From assembly GCF_000328625.1 (NCBI RefSeq), contig NC_019978.1, forward strand, positions 1,488,001-1,552,000: a stretch of DNA of 64,000 nucleotides. Reading direction: 5' to 3'. Both the position numbers and the translations under genes were made by a program. This DNA comes from Halobacteroides halobius DSM 5150 (GTDB lineage: Bacteria; Bacillota; Halanaerobiia; Halobacteroidales; Halobacteroidaceae). Below the pieces are notes generated by a model. It had not been told where the DNA came from and made no database searches. It saw only the letters and a program-made list of their open reading frames with translations. Positions 1 through 10,497 of the stretch are shown here, in pieces (within the stretch, counting starts at the first letter, position 1; every line of letters begins with the position of its first letter).

Positions 1-3000
1 CAACCGTGATCTCCAATACCTTCAACTACTGCATGAACACCAGAGTTTCTAACAGCAAATCTTTCACCAGCAACACCATTCATATATAATTCTCCTCTAG
101 TTGCACCATACAAAATTGTGTTACCAGCGATAATATTTTCATGAGCTTTTCCAGTAGCTTCTTCAGGTTGTTGTACAATTAACTTCCCACCAAATAATCC
201 TTTACCAACATAATCATTAGCTTGACCTGTTAGGTTCATAGTTAAACCTTGCATACCAAAGGCTCCAAAACTCTGTCCTGCATAACCATTAAATTTAATT
301 TTAATGGTATCATCTGGTAAACCTTCTCCACCATATCTTTTAGCAATCTCACCACTTAACATTGTACCTGTAGTTCGATTAGTATTATTGATTTCAACAT
401 CAAATTCTACAGCTTTTTGATCTTCTAAAGCAGATTTAGCTTGGTCAATTAGATCTCTATCTAAAATATCATCAATACCATGGTCTTGCTCTTCTACACA
501 TCGCCCAACTACTCTATCTGGTAAAGTTGGCTTGTGTAAGATATTGGAGATATCTACACCTTCTGATTTCCAATGCTTGATAGCTTCATTCATATCTAAC
601 TTATCAGTTTGACCAATCATTTCATCAACTGTTCTAAATCCTAATTCAGCCATAATTTCTCTTAATTGTCGAGCAATAAAAGTAAAGTAGTTAACTAATT
701 GTTCTTTCTTACCCGCAAATCTTGCTCTTAACTCTGGATTCTGCGTAGCAATACCTACAGGACAGTTATTACTACTACAATCCCTCATCATAATACAGCC
801 TAACACTACTAAAGCAGCTGTAGCAAAACCATACTCCTCTGCGCCTAATAAGGCAGCTACTGCTACATCTCGTCCTGTCTTCATTTGACCATCAGTTTGA
901 ATTCTAAGTCGGCTTCTTAGATTATTTTTAGTTAATACCTGATGCGTCTCAGAAAGTCCTAATTCCCAAGGTAAACCAGCATGTTTTATAGAATTAAGTG
1001 GTGCTGCACCAGTTCCACCATCAAAACCAGAAACTAAGATCATATCAGCATGAGCTTTAGATACTCCGGCTGCAATAGTTCCAATTCCAATCTCAGACAC
1101 TAATTTAACACTTACTCTAGCATCTCGATTTACATTCTTTAAATCATAGATTAATTGGGCCAAGTCCTCAATAGAGTATATATCATGATGTGGTGGTGGT
1201 GAAATCAAATCGATTCCTGGCGTAGTATGCCTTACTTCAGCTATTGTCTCACTAACCTTTCGACCAGGTAAGTGACCACCTTCACCAGGTTTAGCACCCT
1301 GGGCCATCTTAATTTGTAACTCATCAGCATTAACTAAATAATGAGTAGTTACACCAAATCTTCCGGACGCTACCTGTTTAACAGCACTCCTTCTATCATC
1401 ATCAAACCGAGCTGGATCTTCTCCACCTTCACCAGAGTTAGACATACCACCAATTTCATTCATAGCTCTAGCAATTGTTTCGTGAGCTTCTTTAGAGATA
1501 GAGCCAAAAGACATAGCTCCAGTTACAAATCTTTGTCTAATCTCTTCAACTGATTCTACCTCTTCTAAAGGAATTGGATCTTTATCTTTAAACTCGAAAA
1601 GACCTCTAATAGTAGCTAACTGCTCACTTTGATCATCAATTAATGAAGCATACTCTTTATAAAGCTCATAGTCTCCTTGACGAGTAGCCTGTTGTAATTT
1701 AGCAATTGCTTCTGGACTAAATAAGTGATGCTCTCCTTGTTTACGCCACTTATACTCTCCCTCAGTCTCTAACATTTTTTCAGAATTATTATTCAATCCT
1801 TGATAGGCATCTTGATGATTAGTAATTACTTCTTTTTCTAATACATCTAGACTAATCCCTTCAATTCTAGTCGTTGTACCTGGGAAATATTTTTCTACAA
1901 ATTCTGAACTAAGACCTACAGCTTCAAAAATTTGCGCTCCCCGGTAACTTTGAATTGTAGAAATCCCCATTTTAGACATGATCTTAAACAAGCCTTTTTC
2001 TACAGCCTTAATATATTTTTTCTGTCTTTTCTTTCTTTTGCTCTCTTCTTCAGCTTCAGTTAAATATAATCCCTCTTCACTCATATAGGAGATAGTTTCT
2101 AAAGCAAGATAAGGATTAACAGCTAATGCACCATAACCAATTAATAAAGCAAAGTGCATAATTTCTCTTGCTCCTCCAGTTTCAACAATAATATCTACAC
2201 CATTTCGCTTGTGTTCTCTAATTAAATAATTGTGTAAAGCAGAAGTTGCTAATAAACTAGGAATTGGAGCATTAAAATCATCAACTTTTCGGTCACTTAA
2301 TACAATTGTATTATACCCCGCATCAATACTCTCTTCTACATGATGGAACATCTTTTCTAAACCTTTTTCTAAACCATTTTCTTCTTCTGGATCAAAGACC
2401 ATTGGCACTACTCGAGTATTAAAGTCATTATCTTTTAAGTGTATTATTTTATCTAATTCTTCATTAGTTAAAATAGGTGAATCAAGTTCAATTGTCTTAG
2501 CTTTGTCTTCAGTTCTTTCTAGGATATTACCTTTAGAACCTAGATTTGACTTAAGAGACATAACAATTTCTTCTCGAATAGGATCAATCGGTGGATTTGT
2601 TACCTGCGCAAATAATTGCTTAAAGTAATTAAATAACGGCTTTTGATTATTAGATAAAACAGCTAATGGTGTATCATTACCCATTGAACCAATTGCCTCT
2701 TTTTTATTTTCAGCCATCGGGCCAATTAAAACACTTAAATCTTCACGATTATAACCAAATGCCCTTAACCTTTCTGGAATAGTATCAAAATCTTCATTAT
2801 AACGCTTAACGCCCTCTTCTAAATCAGTTAAGTGTTGTTTATTCTTCTCTAACCATTGACCATAAGGATTAGCAGAACTTACTTCCTTTTTAATCTCTTC
2901 GTCTGGAATAATTCTACCTTCTTCTGTATCAACTAATAACATTTCACCTGGCTTTAAACGACCACTTTCAGCTACATTACTAGCTTCAACATCTAAAGTA

Positions 3001-4178
3001 CCTATCTCAGAACCTAAGATTACATAGTCATCTTTAGTTACTATATATCTAGCTGGTCGTAAACCATTTCGATCTAAAGTAGCACCGATTTGCTTACCAT
3101 CTGTAAATGCAATAGCAGCTGGACCATCCCATGGTTCCATCATGCAAGCATTATATTCATAATAATCACGTACTTCTTGATCTAATTCCTCATTTTTCTC
3201 CCAAGCTTCAGGAACTAACATCGTCATTGCTTCTACTAAACTAAATCCTGAAGCTAATAATAATTCAACTACATGATCTAAATTAGCTGAATCACTATCC
3301 TCTTCATTAGTCACTGGGAATAAATCATTGATCTCATCCCCTAATACTTCAGACTCTAAATCCGGTTCTCGAGCAGCCATCCAATTAATATTACCCCGTA
3401 ACGTATTGATCTCACCATTATGGGCCAAATACTTAAATGGCTGAGCTAAATCCCAAGATGGGAAAGTATTAGTACTATATCTTTGGTGTACTAAAGCAAT
3501 AGCCGACTTAACCTGTGGATCTGTTAAGTCCTGATAAAAGTCATTAATTTGTCTTGGTAACAATAAACCTTTATATACTAAGACCGAATTAGAAAAACTC
3601 GGCATATTAAAGTATTCTTTATTTTTAATATCAGATTCTGCAATCGCCTTTTCAATCTTACGACGAATTAAATATAACTTAAGTTCAAAATTATCTATAG
3701 CTTTATCTTTTTTAATAAAAACTTGCTTAATTACTGGACGGGTACTAGCAGCACTCTCGCCAATATTAGATGTATCAACTGGCACTTCACGCCACCCTAG
3801 TACTTTCTGTCCTTCCTCTCTAATTACCTGCTCAATAATTCCCTCTGCTAATAAACCTTCATCTAACTTCCGGGGTAAAAAGACCATACCTACACCATAA
3901 TCTCCTACCTCGGGCAATTTAACGCCTTCTTGTTTCATCTCTTTTCTTAAAAACTGATCTGGCATCTGAATTAATAAGCCAGCTCCATCTCCTGTTAATG
4001 GATCTGCTCCAATACCACCACGATGGGCCAACCTCTCTAATATTTGTAATCCTTGCTCCACTACTTTATGACTTTTTTCACCTTTCATTTGAGCAATAAA
4101 ACCTACTCCACAACTATCTTTTTCTTGCTTAGGTGAATATAGCCCTTCTGCTGGTGGAATACCTATTCCTTTAACCAT
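1..4178 (-). CDS. gltB: Glutamate synthase large subunit, partial (3' end outside window)
   Basis: This gene makes glutamate from glutamine and 2-oxoglutarate. The start ATG follows a strong GAGGAGGAG ribosome site. About 1392 residues are in the window; the family is usually about 1500, so roughly the last 100 are missing. After a 22-residue propeptide comes the class II glutaminase nucleophile in KDSCGVGF (Cys23). Near residues 1127-1138 the [3Fe-4S] cysteines are visible in [19 protein letters not shown], the usual glutamate synthase cluster motif. The reading frame runs open to base 1 and ends in the Gly-rich GXGXG domain ([13 protein letters not shown]). No small subunit gene is upstream; one may lie beyond the window or the enzyme may be ferredoxin dependent. 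Identification is secure, cofactor type is not. Confidence 0.97.
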   Translation of the reverse strand, partial: MVKGIGIPPAEGLYSPKQEKDSCGVGFIAQMKGEKSHKVVEQGLQILERLAHRGGIGADPLTGDGAGLLIQMPDQFLRKEMKQEGVKLPEVGDYGVGMVFLPRKLDEGLLAEGIIEQVIREEGQKVLGWREVPVDTSNIGESAASTRPVIKQVFIKKDKAIDNFELKLYLIRRKIEKAIAESDIKNKEYFNMPSFSNSVLVYKGLLLPRQINDFYQDLTDPQVKSAIALVHQRYSTNTFPSWDLAQPFKYLAHNGEINTLRGNINWMAAREPDLESEVLGDEINDLFPVTNEEDSDSANLDHVVELLLASGFSLVEAMTMLVPEAWEKNEELDQEVRDYYEYNACMMEPWDGPAAIAFTDGKQIGATLDRNGLRPARYIVTKDDYVILGSEIGTLDVEASNVAESGRLKPGEMLLVDTEEGRIIPDEEIKKEVSSANPYGQWLEKNKQHLTDLEEGVKRYNEDFDTIPERLRAFGYNREDLSVLIGPMAENKKEAIGSMGNDTPLAVLSNNQKPLFNYFKQLFAQVTNPPIDPIREEIVMSLKSNLGSKGNILERTEDKAKTIELDSPILTNEELDKIIHLKDNDFNTRVVPMVFDPEEENGLEKGLEKMFHHVEESIDAGYNTIVLSDRKVDDFNAPIPSLLATSALHNYLIREHKRNGVDIIVETGGAREIMHFALLIGYGALAVNPYLALETISYMSEEGLYLTEAEEESKRKKRQKKYIKAVEKGLFKIMSKMGISTIQSYRGAQIFEAVGLSSEFVEKYFPGTTTRIEGISLDVLEKEVITNHQDAYQGLNNNSEKMLETEGEYKWRKQGEHHLFSPEAIAKLQQATRQGDYELYKEYASLIDDQSEQLATIRGLFEFKDKDPIPLEEVESVEEIRQRFVTGAMSFGSISKEAHETIARAMNEIGGMSNSGEGGEDPARFDDDRRSAVKQVASGRFGVTTHYLVNADELQIKMAQGAKPGEGGHLPGRKVSETIAEVRHTTPGIDLISPPPHHDIYSIEDLAQLIYDLKNVNRDARVSVKLVSEIGIGTIAAGVSKAHADMILVSGFDGGTGAAPLNSIKHAGLPWELGLSETHQVLTKNNLRSRLRIQTDGQMKTGRDVAVAALLGAEEYGFATAALVVLGCIMMRDCSSNNCPVGIATQNPELRARFAGKKEQLVNYFTFIARQLREIMAELGFRTVDEMIGQTDKLDMNEAIKHWKSEGVDISNILHKPTLPDRVVGRCVEEQDHGIDDILDRDLIDQAKSALEDQKAVEFDVEINNTNRTTGTMLSGEIAKRYGGEGLPDDTIKIKFNGYAGQSFGAFGMQGLTMNLTGQANDYVGKGLFGGKLIVQQPEEATGKAHENIIAGNTILYGATRGELYMNGVAGERFAVRNSGVHAVVEGIGDHG

Positions 4179-4290
4179 TCTCTACTCCTCCTCTATTGTA
4201 TATTATTTTAGTTACTCGAATAATTATTGAGGGTTAGTCAATATTATATGTAATTTAACACAAAAATTAAAGGAAAAATAATAAATAAAA

Positions 4291-5019
4291 TTACTTCTTA
4301 AATTCTATTTTTTTACCTCTTTTATTAATTTCTACTACTTTTGTTGATAATTGATTAACTTTTTTTGCAAAGTCAGAAGTAATACTATAATCATCTGCAA
4401 AATGAATTGGTACTAATAACCGGGGTTCGATTGTCTTTATAAAATATTCTCCAGCTAGATAATAATACTCTTCTAATCTAGGATCAACTGGTATAAAAGC
4501 AATATCTATCTTTTTTCCTTTTAACTTGTCTAACTCCTCCTTAAAATCCTTTTCCTCTCGTTTGCGTTCTTGAGGACTAAACTTCTTCCAGTGCCACCAA
4601 TTAAGATCTCCAGCATGAAAAATATTTAAGCCATCAACTTCTATATAAAAAGAAAGCCCTTGGTCTGTAGTCCCATAAGTTTCAACTAATATATCATCTA
4701 ACTCTAACTTTTGATACTTGTCCATTTTATAGCGATTATCTTTTTCTTTGGCCTGAACATCAGCACTTAAGATATAATTAATATCGACCTCTTCGTCCCA
4801 TTCAAAAATAACAGGGTTAAAATGATCATGATGATTATGGGTTACAAATACTAGATTATCTTTTTTTCTTTTAAAATCTTTAGTATCTAGCACACCATTA
4901 CTTAAACTTCTTCTATCTTTACTCGGAGTATCATTATAATAATCAACTACTAACCATGCATTAGTAGTTTCTATTGCTACACCACTATGATATAAATGAT
5001 AAATATTAGCTTGTCTCAT
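4291..5019 (-). CDS. Metallo-beta-lactamase-fold hydrolase
   Basis: This is a 242-residue protein of the MBL-fold hydrolase superfamily. The zinc-binding signature HNHHDH lies at residues 61-66, and FHAGDLNWW and VPIHFADD fit the later metal-ligand motifs. I chose the ATG at 5019 because AAGGAG lies 8 bases before it; an in-frame GTG 9 bases further upstream overlaps that ribosome site. The Trp/His-rich HAGDLNWWHW stretch is typical of UlaG/MBL-like hydrolases of unknown substrate. It stands alone between gltB and the divergent exporter genes, so context gives no substrate. Confidence 0.85.
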   Translation of the reverse strand: MRQANIYHLYHSGVAIETTNAWLVVDYYNDTPSKDRRSLSNGVLDTKDFKRKKDNLVFVTHNHHDHFNPVIFEWDEEVDINYILSADVQAKEKDNRYKMDKYQKLELDDILVETYGTTDQGLSFYIEVDGLNIFHAGDLNWWHWKKFSPQERKREEKDFKEELDKLKGKKIDIAFIPVDPRLEEYYYLAGEYFIKTIEPRLLVPIHFADDYSITSDFAKKVNQLSTKVVEINKRGKKIEFKK

Positions 5020-5180
5020 CTTTATCACTCCTTCTTAAAATTACTGATATATAGTTTAACTTTTCCCAATTAAGTTCTCTTTTAAAATAAATACTGAGAT
5101 AAAAATATTCATTTGTTGCCCTTTGTTGCCCACTGATTTACTAGTATTTTATATTTCTAGATTAAAATTTATCTTCCTGT

Positions 5181-5210
5181 TTGTAACTAAGAAATAATCT
5201 ATGATAAAAT
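5181..5210 (+). promoter_or_regulatory. Probable sigma-A promoter of the threonine/serine exporter genes
   Basis: TTGTAA at 5181-5186 and TAAAAT at 5205-5210 are separated by 18 bases, and the start codon follows about 20 bases later after GAGGAGG. This is a match by eye only. Confidence 0.45.
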
Positions 5211-5230
5211 ATTAAAATGAGGAGGTAAAA

Positions 5231-5974
5231 ATGAAAAAACCACAACAAGTTTTAGATATTGCTGGTTATGCCGGCGAGACTATTTTAACTAACGGTGGAG
5301 AAATCTATCGGGCTGAAGAAACTATTAATCGTATCTCACAAGCTTATGGTATGGAATATACACACAGTATAGTTACTCCTACAGGGCTCTTTGTTTCAAT
5401 CGATGATGGTTATACTATTGTCAAAAGAATACATAGTCGTAGAGTACATCTAGATAAAATCAATCAAGTAAATACTTTTTCTCGAAAGTTGGCCCAAAAG
5501 ACTACAGAATATCAAACAGCAATGACTAAGCTTCATAATATTGCTACTGCTAAAGATGAATATAATCTATCTATAGTTATCTTAGCTAGTGCATTAGCAT
5601 CTTCTATGTACGCCATCTTGGCCCAAGGTAGTTATCTAGATATTTTTCCTTCTTTTATAGCTAGTTTAGGAGCACAACTATTTATTAGATTAAGTGGTTT
5701 CTTAAAAGATATCAATTTTATCCCAGAATTAATAGCTGGATTTATTGCAGGTGTTATTGCTAACTTATTTTATAGCTATGGTATTGGAACTAATTTAAGT
5801 ATAATTACCGTTAGCGGAATTTTATCTTTTGTCCCTGGTGTTTCTGCTACTAATGCCATTCGTGACGCTATCAATGGTGACTTAATCTCAGCTACTAGTC
5901 GAGGTATAGAAGTGATTTTAGTTGCTATTAATTTAGCTGTAGGAGTAGCTATGGCTTTAGGGGTGTTTAGATAA
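5231..5974 (+). CDS. Threonine/serine exporter, ThrE N-terminal-type subunit (DUF1212/YjjP-like)
   Basis: This 247-residue protein matches the DUF1212 half of the ThrE amino acid exporter. The soluble start contains GEIYRAEETINRI and VTPTGLFVSIDDG, both typical of the family. Several hydrophobic segments follow from about residue 115, including LIAGFIAGVIANLF and FVPGVSATNAIRDAINGD. In Corynebacterium ThrE the two halves are fused; here, as in many Firmicutes, they are separate. Its stop overlaps the next start by one base (TAATG), so the two are surely translated together. The likely role is export of threonine or serine. Confidence 0.88.
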   Translation: MKKPQQVLDIAGYAGETILTNGGEIYRAEETINRISQAYGMEYTHSIVTPTGLFVSIDDGYTIVKRIHSRRVHLDKINQVNTFSRKLAQKTTEYQTAMTKLHNIATAKDEYNLSIVILASALASSMYAILAQGSYLDIFPSFIASLGAQLFIRLSGFLKDINFIPELIAGFIAGVIANLFYSYGIGTNLSIITVSGILSFVPGVSATNAIRDAINGDLISATSRGIEVILVAINLAVGVAMALGVFR

Positions 5975-6405
5975 TGAAAATATTACTAGAATTAATTGCA
6001 AATTTCATTTTAGTTTTAGGTTATGGAATTGCTTTTCAAGCTCCTAAAAAAAGTTTATTTTTATTGGGATTAACAGGAACGTTTAGTTGGGCAGGATTAT
6101 TAATCTCTCAGACTTTAACTAATAACTTAATACTTGCTTCCTTTATTGGAGCTATAATTGTTGGTATCTGTGGAGAAGTCTTTGCTCGCATTAAGAAACT
6201 ACCAGCTACAGTATTTGTAATCTCTGGTATTTTACCTTTAGTACCAGGGGTTCCTGCTTATCGAACAATGCTTTATTTAATTAACCAAAAATATATTGCA
6301 GGGGTAGAAGCTGGAGTAAATACTTTAATGATTGCTGGAGCTATCTCGTTTGGAATAGCTATTGTAGGAGCCGGCGCTCAATACTATAAAGAAATTAAAA
6401 GCTAA
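5974..6405 (+). CDS. Threonine/serine exporter, second subunit (DUF3815/YjjB-like)
   Basis: This 143-residue integral membrane protein has about four to five hydrophobic segments and the family motif ISGILPLVPGVPAYRTM near residues 80-97. It corresponds to the C-terminal membrane half of ThrE (YjjB type) and starts inside the stop codon of its partner. The two proteins probably form one exporter. Its 3' end overlaps the convergent GGDEF gene by 4 bases, leaving no room for a separate terminator. Confidence 0.86.
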   Translation: MKILLELIANFILVLGYGIAFQAPKKSLFLLGLTGTFSWAGLLISQTLTNNLILASFIGAIIVGICGEVFARIKKLPATVFVISGILPLVPGVPAYRTMLYLINQKYIAGVEAGVNTLMIAGAISFGIAIVGAGAQYYKEIKS

Positions 6406-8033
6406 CTAGTTAACATTTCTATAAATATTTTCACTAACTTAGGGTCAAATTGAGTTCCTGCTCTTTTTTTAAGCTCTTTTATTACTTTTTTATAGGATGC
6501 AGAATCTTTATTAAGTACCTTTTCATATACTTCAAGAATCGCTAAAACTCTAGATAATAACGGAATCTCTTGCCCCTCTAATTGTTGAGGATAGCCACTT
6601 CCATCCCAATATTCATGATGAAATAAAATAGAATTAGCAATCGGAGTTAAGTCTGGAAAATTTTTAGCTAATCTATAACCAATTTCAGGGTGCTCTTGTA
6701 CTCTTTTTTCTTCTTTGGGGGTTAAATCCTCCTTATTTTTATCTAATATTTCATCCTCAATAGCTAAGAGCCCAATATCTCTAAATCTAACTAATAATTT
6801 TAACTGTTTAAGTTGATCTACAGATAAGTCTAATTTAGGGCCAAATTCAATGGCTAATTTTTTAATTCTGGCTACTTTTAACCCTATTTCATCTGCCTTA
6901 TTTAATAATTCCTGCTCTAGTGACTTAAGCATATTACACTCTACATGCTGCTTACAATTTAATTTATCTTGATACATCTTACCTTCTGCCTCATTAATTA
7001 TATCATCTAGCTTTTGATTAAAATCTTTTTTTGTTGCTACGCCTAAAGCAATTCTAGGTTTGAGAGGACTGAATTTAGATTCTGCACATTCTTCATTAAT
7101 TCTAGCTATAATTTTGTTTGCTTGTTGATGATTAGTATTAGGTAAAATAATTCCAAATTCATCCCCACCCCATCTAGCCACAATATCATTTTGATCCCGG
7201 GTAATCTTTTCTAATATACGAGCTATTTCCTCTAATAATTTATCACCTTTATCATGTCCAAACATATCATTAATTATTTTTAAACCATTAACATCTCCCA
7301 TAATAATACTTAAAGGTAAATTATTCCTGTTATCTAACTGAGATAATTTCTTTTGGTAGCCACTACGATTATATAAACCAGTTAAACAGTCATGACAATT
7401 AAGATATCTAATCTCCTCTTCTACCTGCTTACGCTTATCAATATCCTGGTGAGTTCCTATCATTCTAATAGGTTGGCCATCTTTATCTCTACTAACTACT
7501 TTCCCACGCGTTAAAATCCATTTCCACTGCTTTGATTTAGTATATAATCTACACTCTACTTCATAAATTGATGTCTTTCCTGCTAGATGACGATCCATAG
7601 CATCTTTAACTCTCTTTATATCGTCAGGATGAAATAAATGTTGGAGGTATCTAAACCTTCCTGCTAATTCAGTTGTCTTATATCCTAACATATTGGCCCA
7701 TTGATCATTAATATAGATTTTATCAGTCTTAATATTCCAATCCCATAACCCTTGATTAGTCCCCCATAAAGCTAACTTTAAACGTTTTTGACTACTTTTT
7801 AACTTTTTTTCTGCTTCCCTACGTTTGACTATGCTAAATACTAAAATAATAATAATTAAACTTAATAAAAAAATAGCTCCTGCTATCGCCCACACTTCAA
7901 ACTTATATCTATTATAAACTAATAATAGAAACTTTTCTTTTTCTAGTTCATTTAAATTATAAGCCAACATAACCTTAGAACTTAAAATTAAAATTAATAC
8001 TAGTATTCCTAAAGAAGCTAGCCTCTTTAACAT
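6402..8033 (-). CDS. Membrane PAS-GGDEF protein with degenerate HD-GYP domain
   Basis: This 543-residue signalling protein has an N-terminal hydrophobic segment (residues 7-25), a second one (about 48-70), a PAS domain (about 85-200, with GLWDWNIKTDKIYINDQW), a GGDEF domain (about 210-370, WGGDEFG near residue 291) and an HD-GYP domain (about 385-540, HHEYWDGSGYP). The GGDEF motif is intact, so it should make cyclic di-GMP. The residues where the inhibitory RxxD site would lie read DQND, so that site is absent. The HD-GYP domain reads FRDIGL where active members have HDIGK, so a metal-binding His is replaced by Arg and phosphodiesterase activity is doubtful. The start follows GGGAGGTGAGTAA. 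Confidence 0.9.
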   Translation of the reverse strand: MLKRLASLGILVLILILSSKVMLAYNLNELEKEKFLLLVYNRYKFEVWAIAGAIFLLSLIIIILVFSIVKRREAEKKLKSSQKRLKLALWGTNQGLWDWNIKTDKIYINDQWANMLGYKTTELAGRFRYLQHLFHPDDIKRVKDAMDRHLAGKTSIYEVECRLYTKSKQWKWILTRGKVVSRDKDGQPIRMIGTHQDIDKRKQVEEEIRYLNCHDCLTGLYNRSGYQKKLSQLDNRNNLPLSIIMGDVNGLKIINDMFGHDKGDKLLEEIARILEKITRDQNDIVARWGGDEFGIILPNTNHQQANKIIARINEECAESKFSPLKPRIALGVATKKDFNQKLDDIINEAEGKMYQDKLNCKQHVECNMLKSLEQELLNKADEIGLKVARIKKLAIEFGPKLDLSVDQLKQLKLLVRFRDIGLLAIEDEILDKNKEDLTPKEEKRVQEHPEIGYRLAKNFPDLTPIANSILFHHEYWDGSGYPQQLEGQEIPLLSRVLAILEVYEKVLNKDSASYKKVIKELKKRAGTQFDPKLVKIFIEMLTS

Positions 8034-8051
8034 TTACTCACCTCCCTTTCT

Positions 8052-8083
8052 GTTTTAAGCCAGGGCTAAACCTGGCCTAAAAC
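8052..8083 (-). terminator. Hairpin after the Lon-like protease gene
   Basis: Inverted arms GTTTTAAGCCAGG and CCTGGCCTAAAAC enclose a 6-base loop and abut the protease stop codon. There is no T-run on the minus strand, so it may be a processing or attenuating hairpin between this gene and the GGDEF gene rather than a full terminator. Confidence 0.5.
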
Positions 8084-10429
8084 TTACTTAGATTCATCAG
8101 CCCACTTCTCAATTCTTTTATCTACTAAATTATTAATAACCTCTACTTTCTTACCTGTTAATAACTCTATTCCTTCCTCAATACAACTAACAGTATAAAT
8201 ATGAAACTTATTATTGTTTACTGCTTTAATTACTTCATCTTTTAACATTAAATCATTTTTATTTTGTTTAGGGATTAAAACACCTTGTTTTCCAGTTAAA
8301 CCTTCCTCCTTACAGACTCTAAAGAAACCTTCTATCTTCTCTGTTACTCCACCAACTGGTTGAACCTTCCCTTGTTGATTTACAGATCCAGTAACTGCTA
8401 AATCCTGTCTAAGAGGTACTTGGGCCAAAGCAGATAATAGAGTATATAACTCAGCACTAGATGCACTATCTCCATCAATCTCAGAATACATCTGCTCAAA
8501 ACATAAACTAGCAGTTAAAGATAAAGGTTTATCTTGAGCAAACTTTTCTCCTAGATATGCTGTTAATATAAGTATGCCTTTATCATGAATTTTACCACTT
8601 AAATCCGCCTCACGCTCAATATTAATAACCCCACGTTGGCCCTGATAAACTGCAGCAGTAATCTTACTAGGTCGCCCAAAAGTATAATCACCTAAATCAA
8701 GTACAGATAAACCATTTATTTGACCTATCTTATCGCCTGTAGTTTCTAATAAAATTTTATCTTCTTGATATAACTCTTGAATCTTCTCTTCGTAACGATT
8801 GACTCTTTGTTCTCTTTTATTTAATACTTCTTTAATTGCAATTTCAGTAATTATTTCCTTATTATTTAACTTAGCTATAGTATCAGCTTCATACAACAGG
8901 TCAATAATCGTACTGAATTTAGTAGTTAATTTCTCTTGGTCTCTCCTAAGCCATGAGGAATATTCAATTACTTTAGCTACTGCTTTATAATCTAGAGGGC
9001 GTAAATCCTTCTCTTGACATTGTTGGGCAATAAACTGAGCTAATTGATAATTGTTCTTTTCATTCCTTTCCATTTCTGCATCAAAATCAGCCTTAATCTT
9101 AAATAACTTTTTAAAATCTGGATCATAGTGATAAAGTAAGCGATAGATTTGGGGGCTACCTAACAAAATAATCGTTAAATTACACTCTATACCTTCGGGC
9201 TCTAAAGTTACTAAAGGAAATTTATCATACTCCTGGCCTAAATTTTCAATCTCTACCTTGCCAGTTTTAAGAACTCTTTTTAAAGTCTGCCACGATTTAA
9301 AGCTCGATAGTAATTTTCTAGCCTCTAAAATCAAATATCCTCCATTAGCCCTTTGTAAAGCTCCAGTTTTAATCTTTAATAAATCAGTCTGCAATTGATT
9401 AGAATGATTGTCATACTCTATGCTTCCGACTAAATTATAGTATGTAGGATTAGTCTCTAAAATAACTGGAGCACCTTCAGATTCACTATTATCAACTACT
9501 AAATTAACCTTATATCGAGTCAATTTATCCTCTAGATTATCATTATCTTCTACTAAAAAGAAACTAGCATCTTGACCTTCTATTTCAAAAATATCTAAAT
9601 TAGCAAGGATATCTTCTTGAAGTTTACTAAAGTAAGAATTAACCCGAGTAAAATTATTATACTTTTTAATTAAAGGATCTAGATAATTAGTAACTAGATC
9701 TAAAGCTAGTTCCTCCTTTAACTTTTCTACTTTAGATCTGTATTGTTCACGTATTTTTGTTACTTCATCAAAGACTTGATCAATCTTTTCTTGAATTAAT
9801 TGAGTTGTCTGCTGAATTTTTTCTTTTTCTTCTGCTGCTAGTTGTGTATAATATTCTTCACTCATTGGATCTCCATCTTCTAATAAAGGAATAATAGCAA
9901 ATCCTTCTTCTTCTCTCTCTAAAATATATCCTAATTCTTCTACTTCTTTTCTTAATTCAGTCCATAATAATTTACTTTGGCCTTTGTATCTATTCTTTAA
10001 TTGACTCTTGCGCTTTTGAAATTCGTCACCAGAGAAAGTATGCTTCAAGGATTTTTGAATTTGGCTTAAAAAATCATCCATATCATCTTTAAATTCTTTT
10101 CCTAAACCTGCTGGCAAGTACAATATTTGTGGTTGTTTAGGATTATCAAAGTTGTATACATAACATAAGTCATCAGAAGGTTCTTCCTTTAGAGCTCGCT
10201 CTTTAATTAATGAAGTGATGTATTCTTGTTCCTCTGCATCACAAAAGTTAAGGGCAAAAATATTATATCCAGTCTGCTTTACTTCTAAACCAAAATCAAT
10301 TGCCTCTAGAGCCCTTTTAGCCCCTAAAGCTGTAAAAAGAGGTGCCAATTCGTCAGTAGTAGCAAACTCAAACTGACTTAAATCACACTTCTTTCTTAAA
10401 TCTTTAGAATCTAATTCAACTACCGTCAT
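8084..10429 (-). CDS. Lon-like ATP-dependent protease (AAA_32/Lon C-terminal type)
   Basis: This 781-residue protein belongs to the Lon-like family with an AAA_32-type ATPase region and a C-terminal Lon protease domain. The Ser-Lys dyad is visible: Ser near residue 653 in EIDGDSASSAEL and Lys near 696 in PVGGVTEKIEGF. A long coiled-coil-like stretch of Glu/Lys lies at about 195-260. GGYLILEARKLL (about residue 360) resembles the Walker B region, while a classical Walker A loop is not obvious, as expected for this branch. The family degrades damaged or regulatory proteins in the cytosol. The start follows AAAGGAGGTAGTATA. Confidence 0.9.
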   Translation of the reverse strand: MTVVELDSKDLRKKCDLSQFEFATTDELAPLFTALGAKRALEAIDFGLEVKQTGYNIFALNFCDAEEQEYITSLIKERALKEEPSDDLCYVYNFDNPKQPQILYLPAGLGKEFKDDMDDFLSQIQKSLKHTFSGDEFQKRKSQLKNRYKGQSKLLWTELRKEVEELGYILEREEEGFAIIPLLEDGDPMSEEYYTQLAAEEKEKIQQTTQLIQEKIDQVFDEVTKIREQYRSKVEKLKEELALDLVTNYLDPLIKKYNNFTRVNSYFSKLQEDILANLDIFEIEGQDASFFLVEDNDNLEDKLTRYKVNLVVDNSESEGAPVILETNPTYYNLVGSIEYDNHSNQLQTDLLKIKTGALQRANGGYLILEARKLLSSFKSWQTLKRVLKTGKVEIENLGQEYDKFPLVTLEPEGIECNLTIILLGSPQIYRLLYHYDPDFKKLFKIKADFDAEMERNEKNNYQLAQFIAQQCQEKDLRPLDYKAVAKVIEYSSWLRRDQEKLTTKFSTIIDLLYEADTIAKLNNKEIITEIAIKEVLNKREQRVNRYEEKIQELYQEDKILLETTGDKIGQINGLSVLDLGDYTFGRPSKITAAVYQGQRGVINIEREADLSGKIHDKGILILTAYLGEKFAQDKPLSLTASLCFEQMYSEIDGDSASSAELYTLLSALAQVPLRQDLAVTGSVNQQGKVQPVGGVTEKIEGFFRVCKEEGLTGKQGVLIPKQNKNDLMLKDEVIKAVNNNKFHIYTVSCIEEGIELLTGKKVEVINNLVDKRIEKWADESK

Positions 10430-10497
10430 TATACTACCTCCTTTCTAATTACAGTATATTGTCATTAGACCAATTTCGGTAATAATATTTTTAAAAA

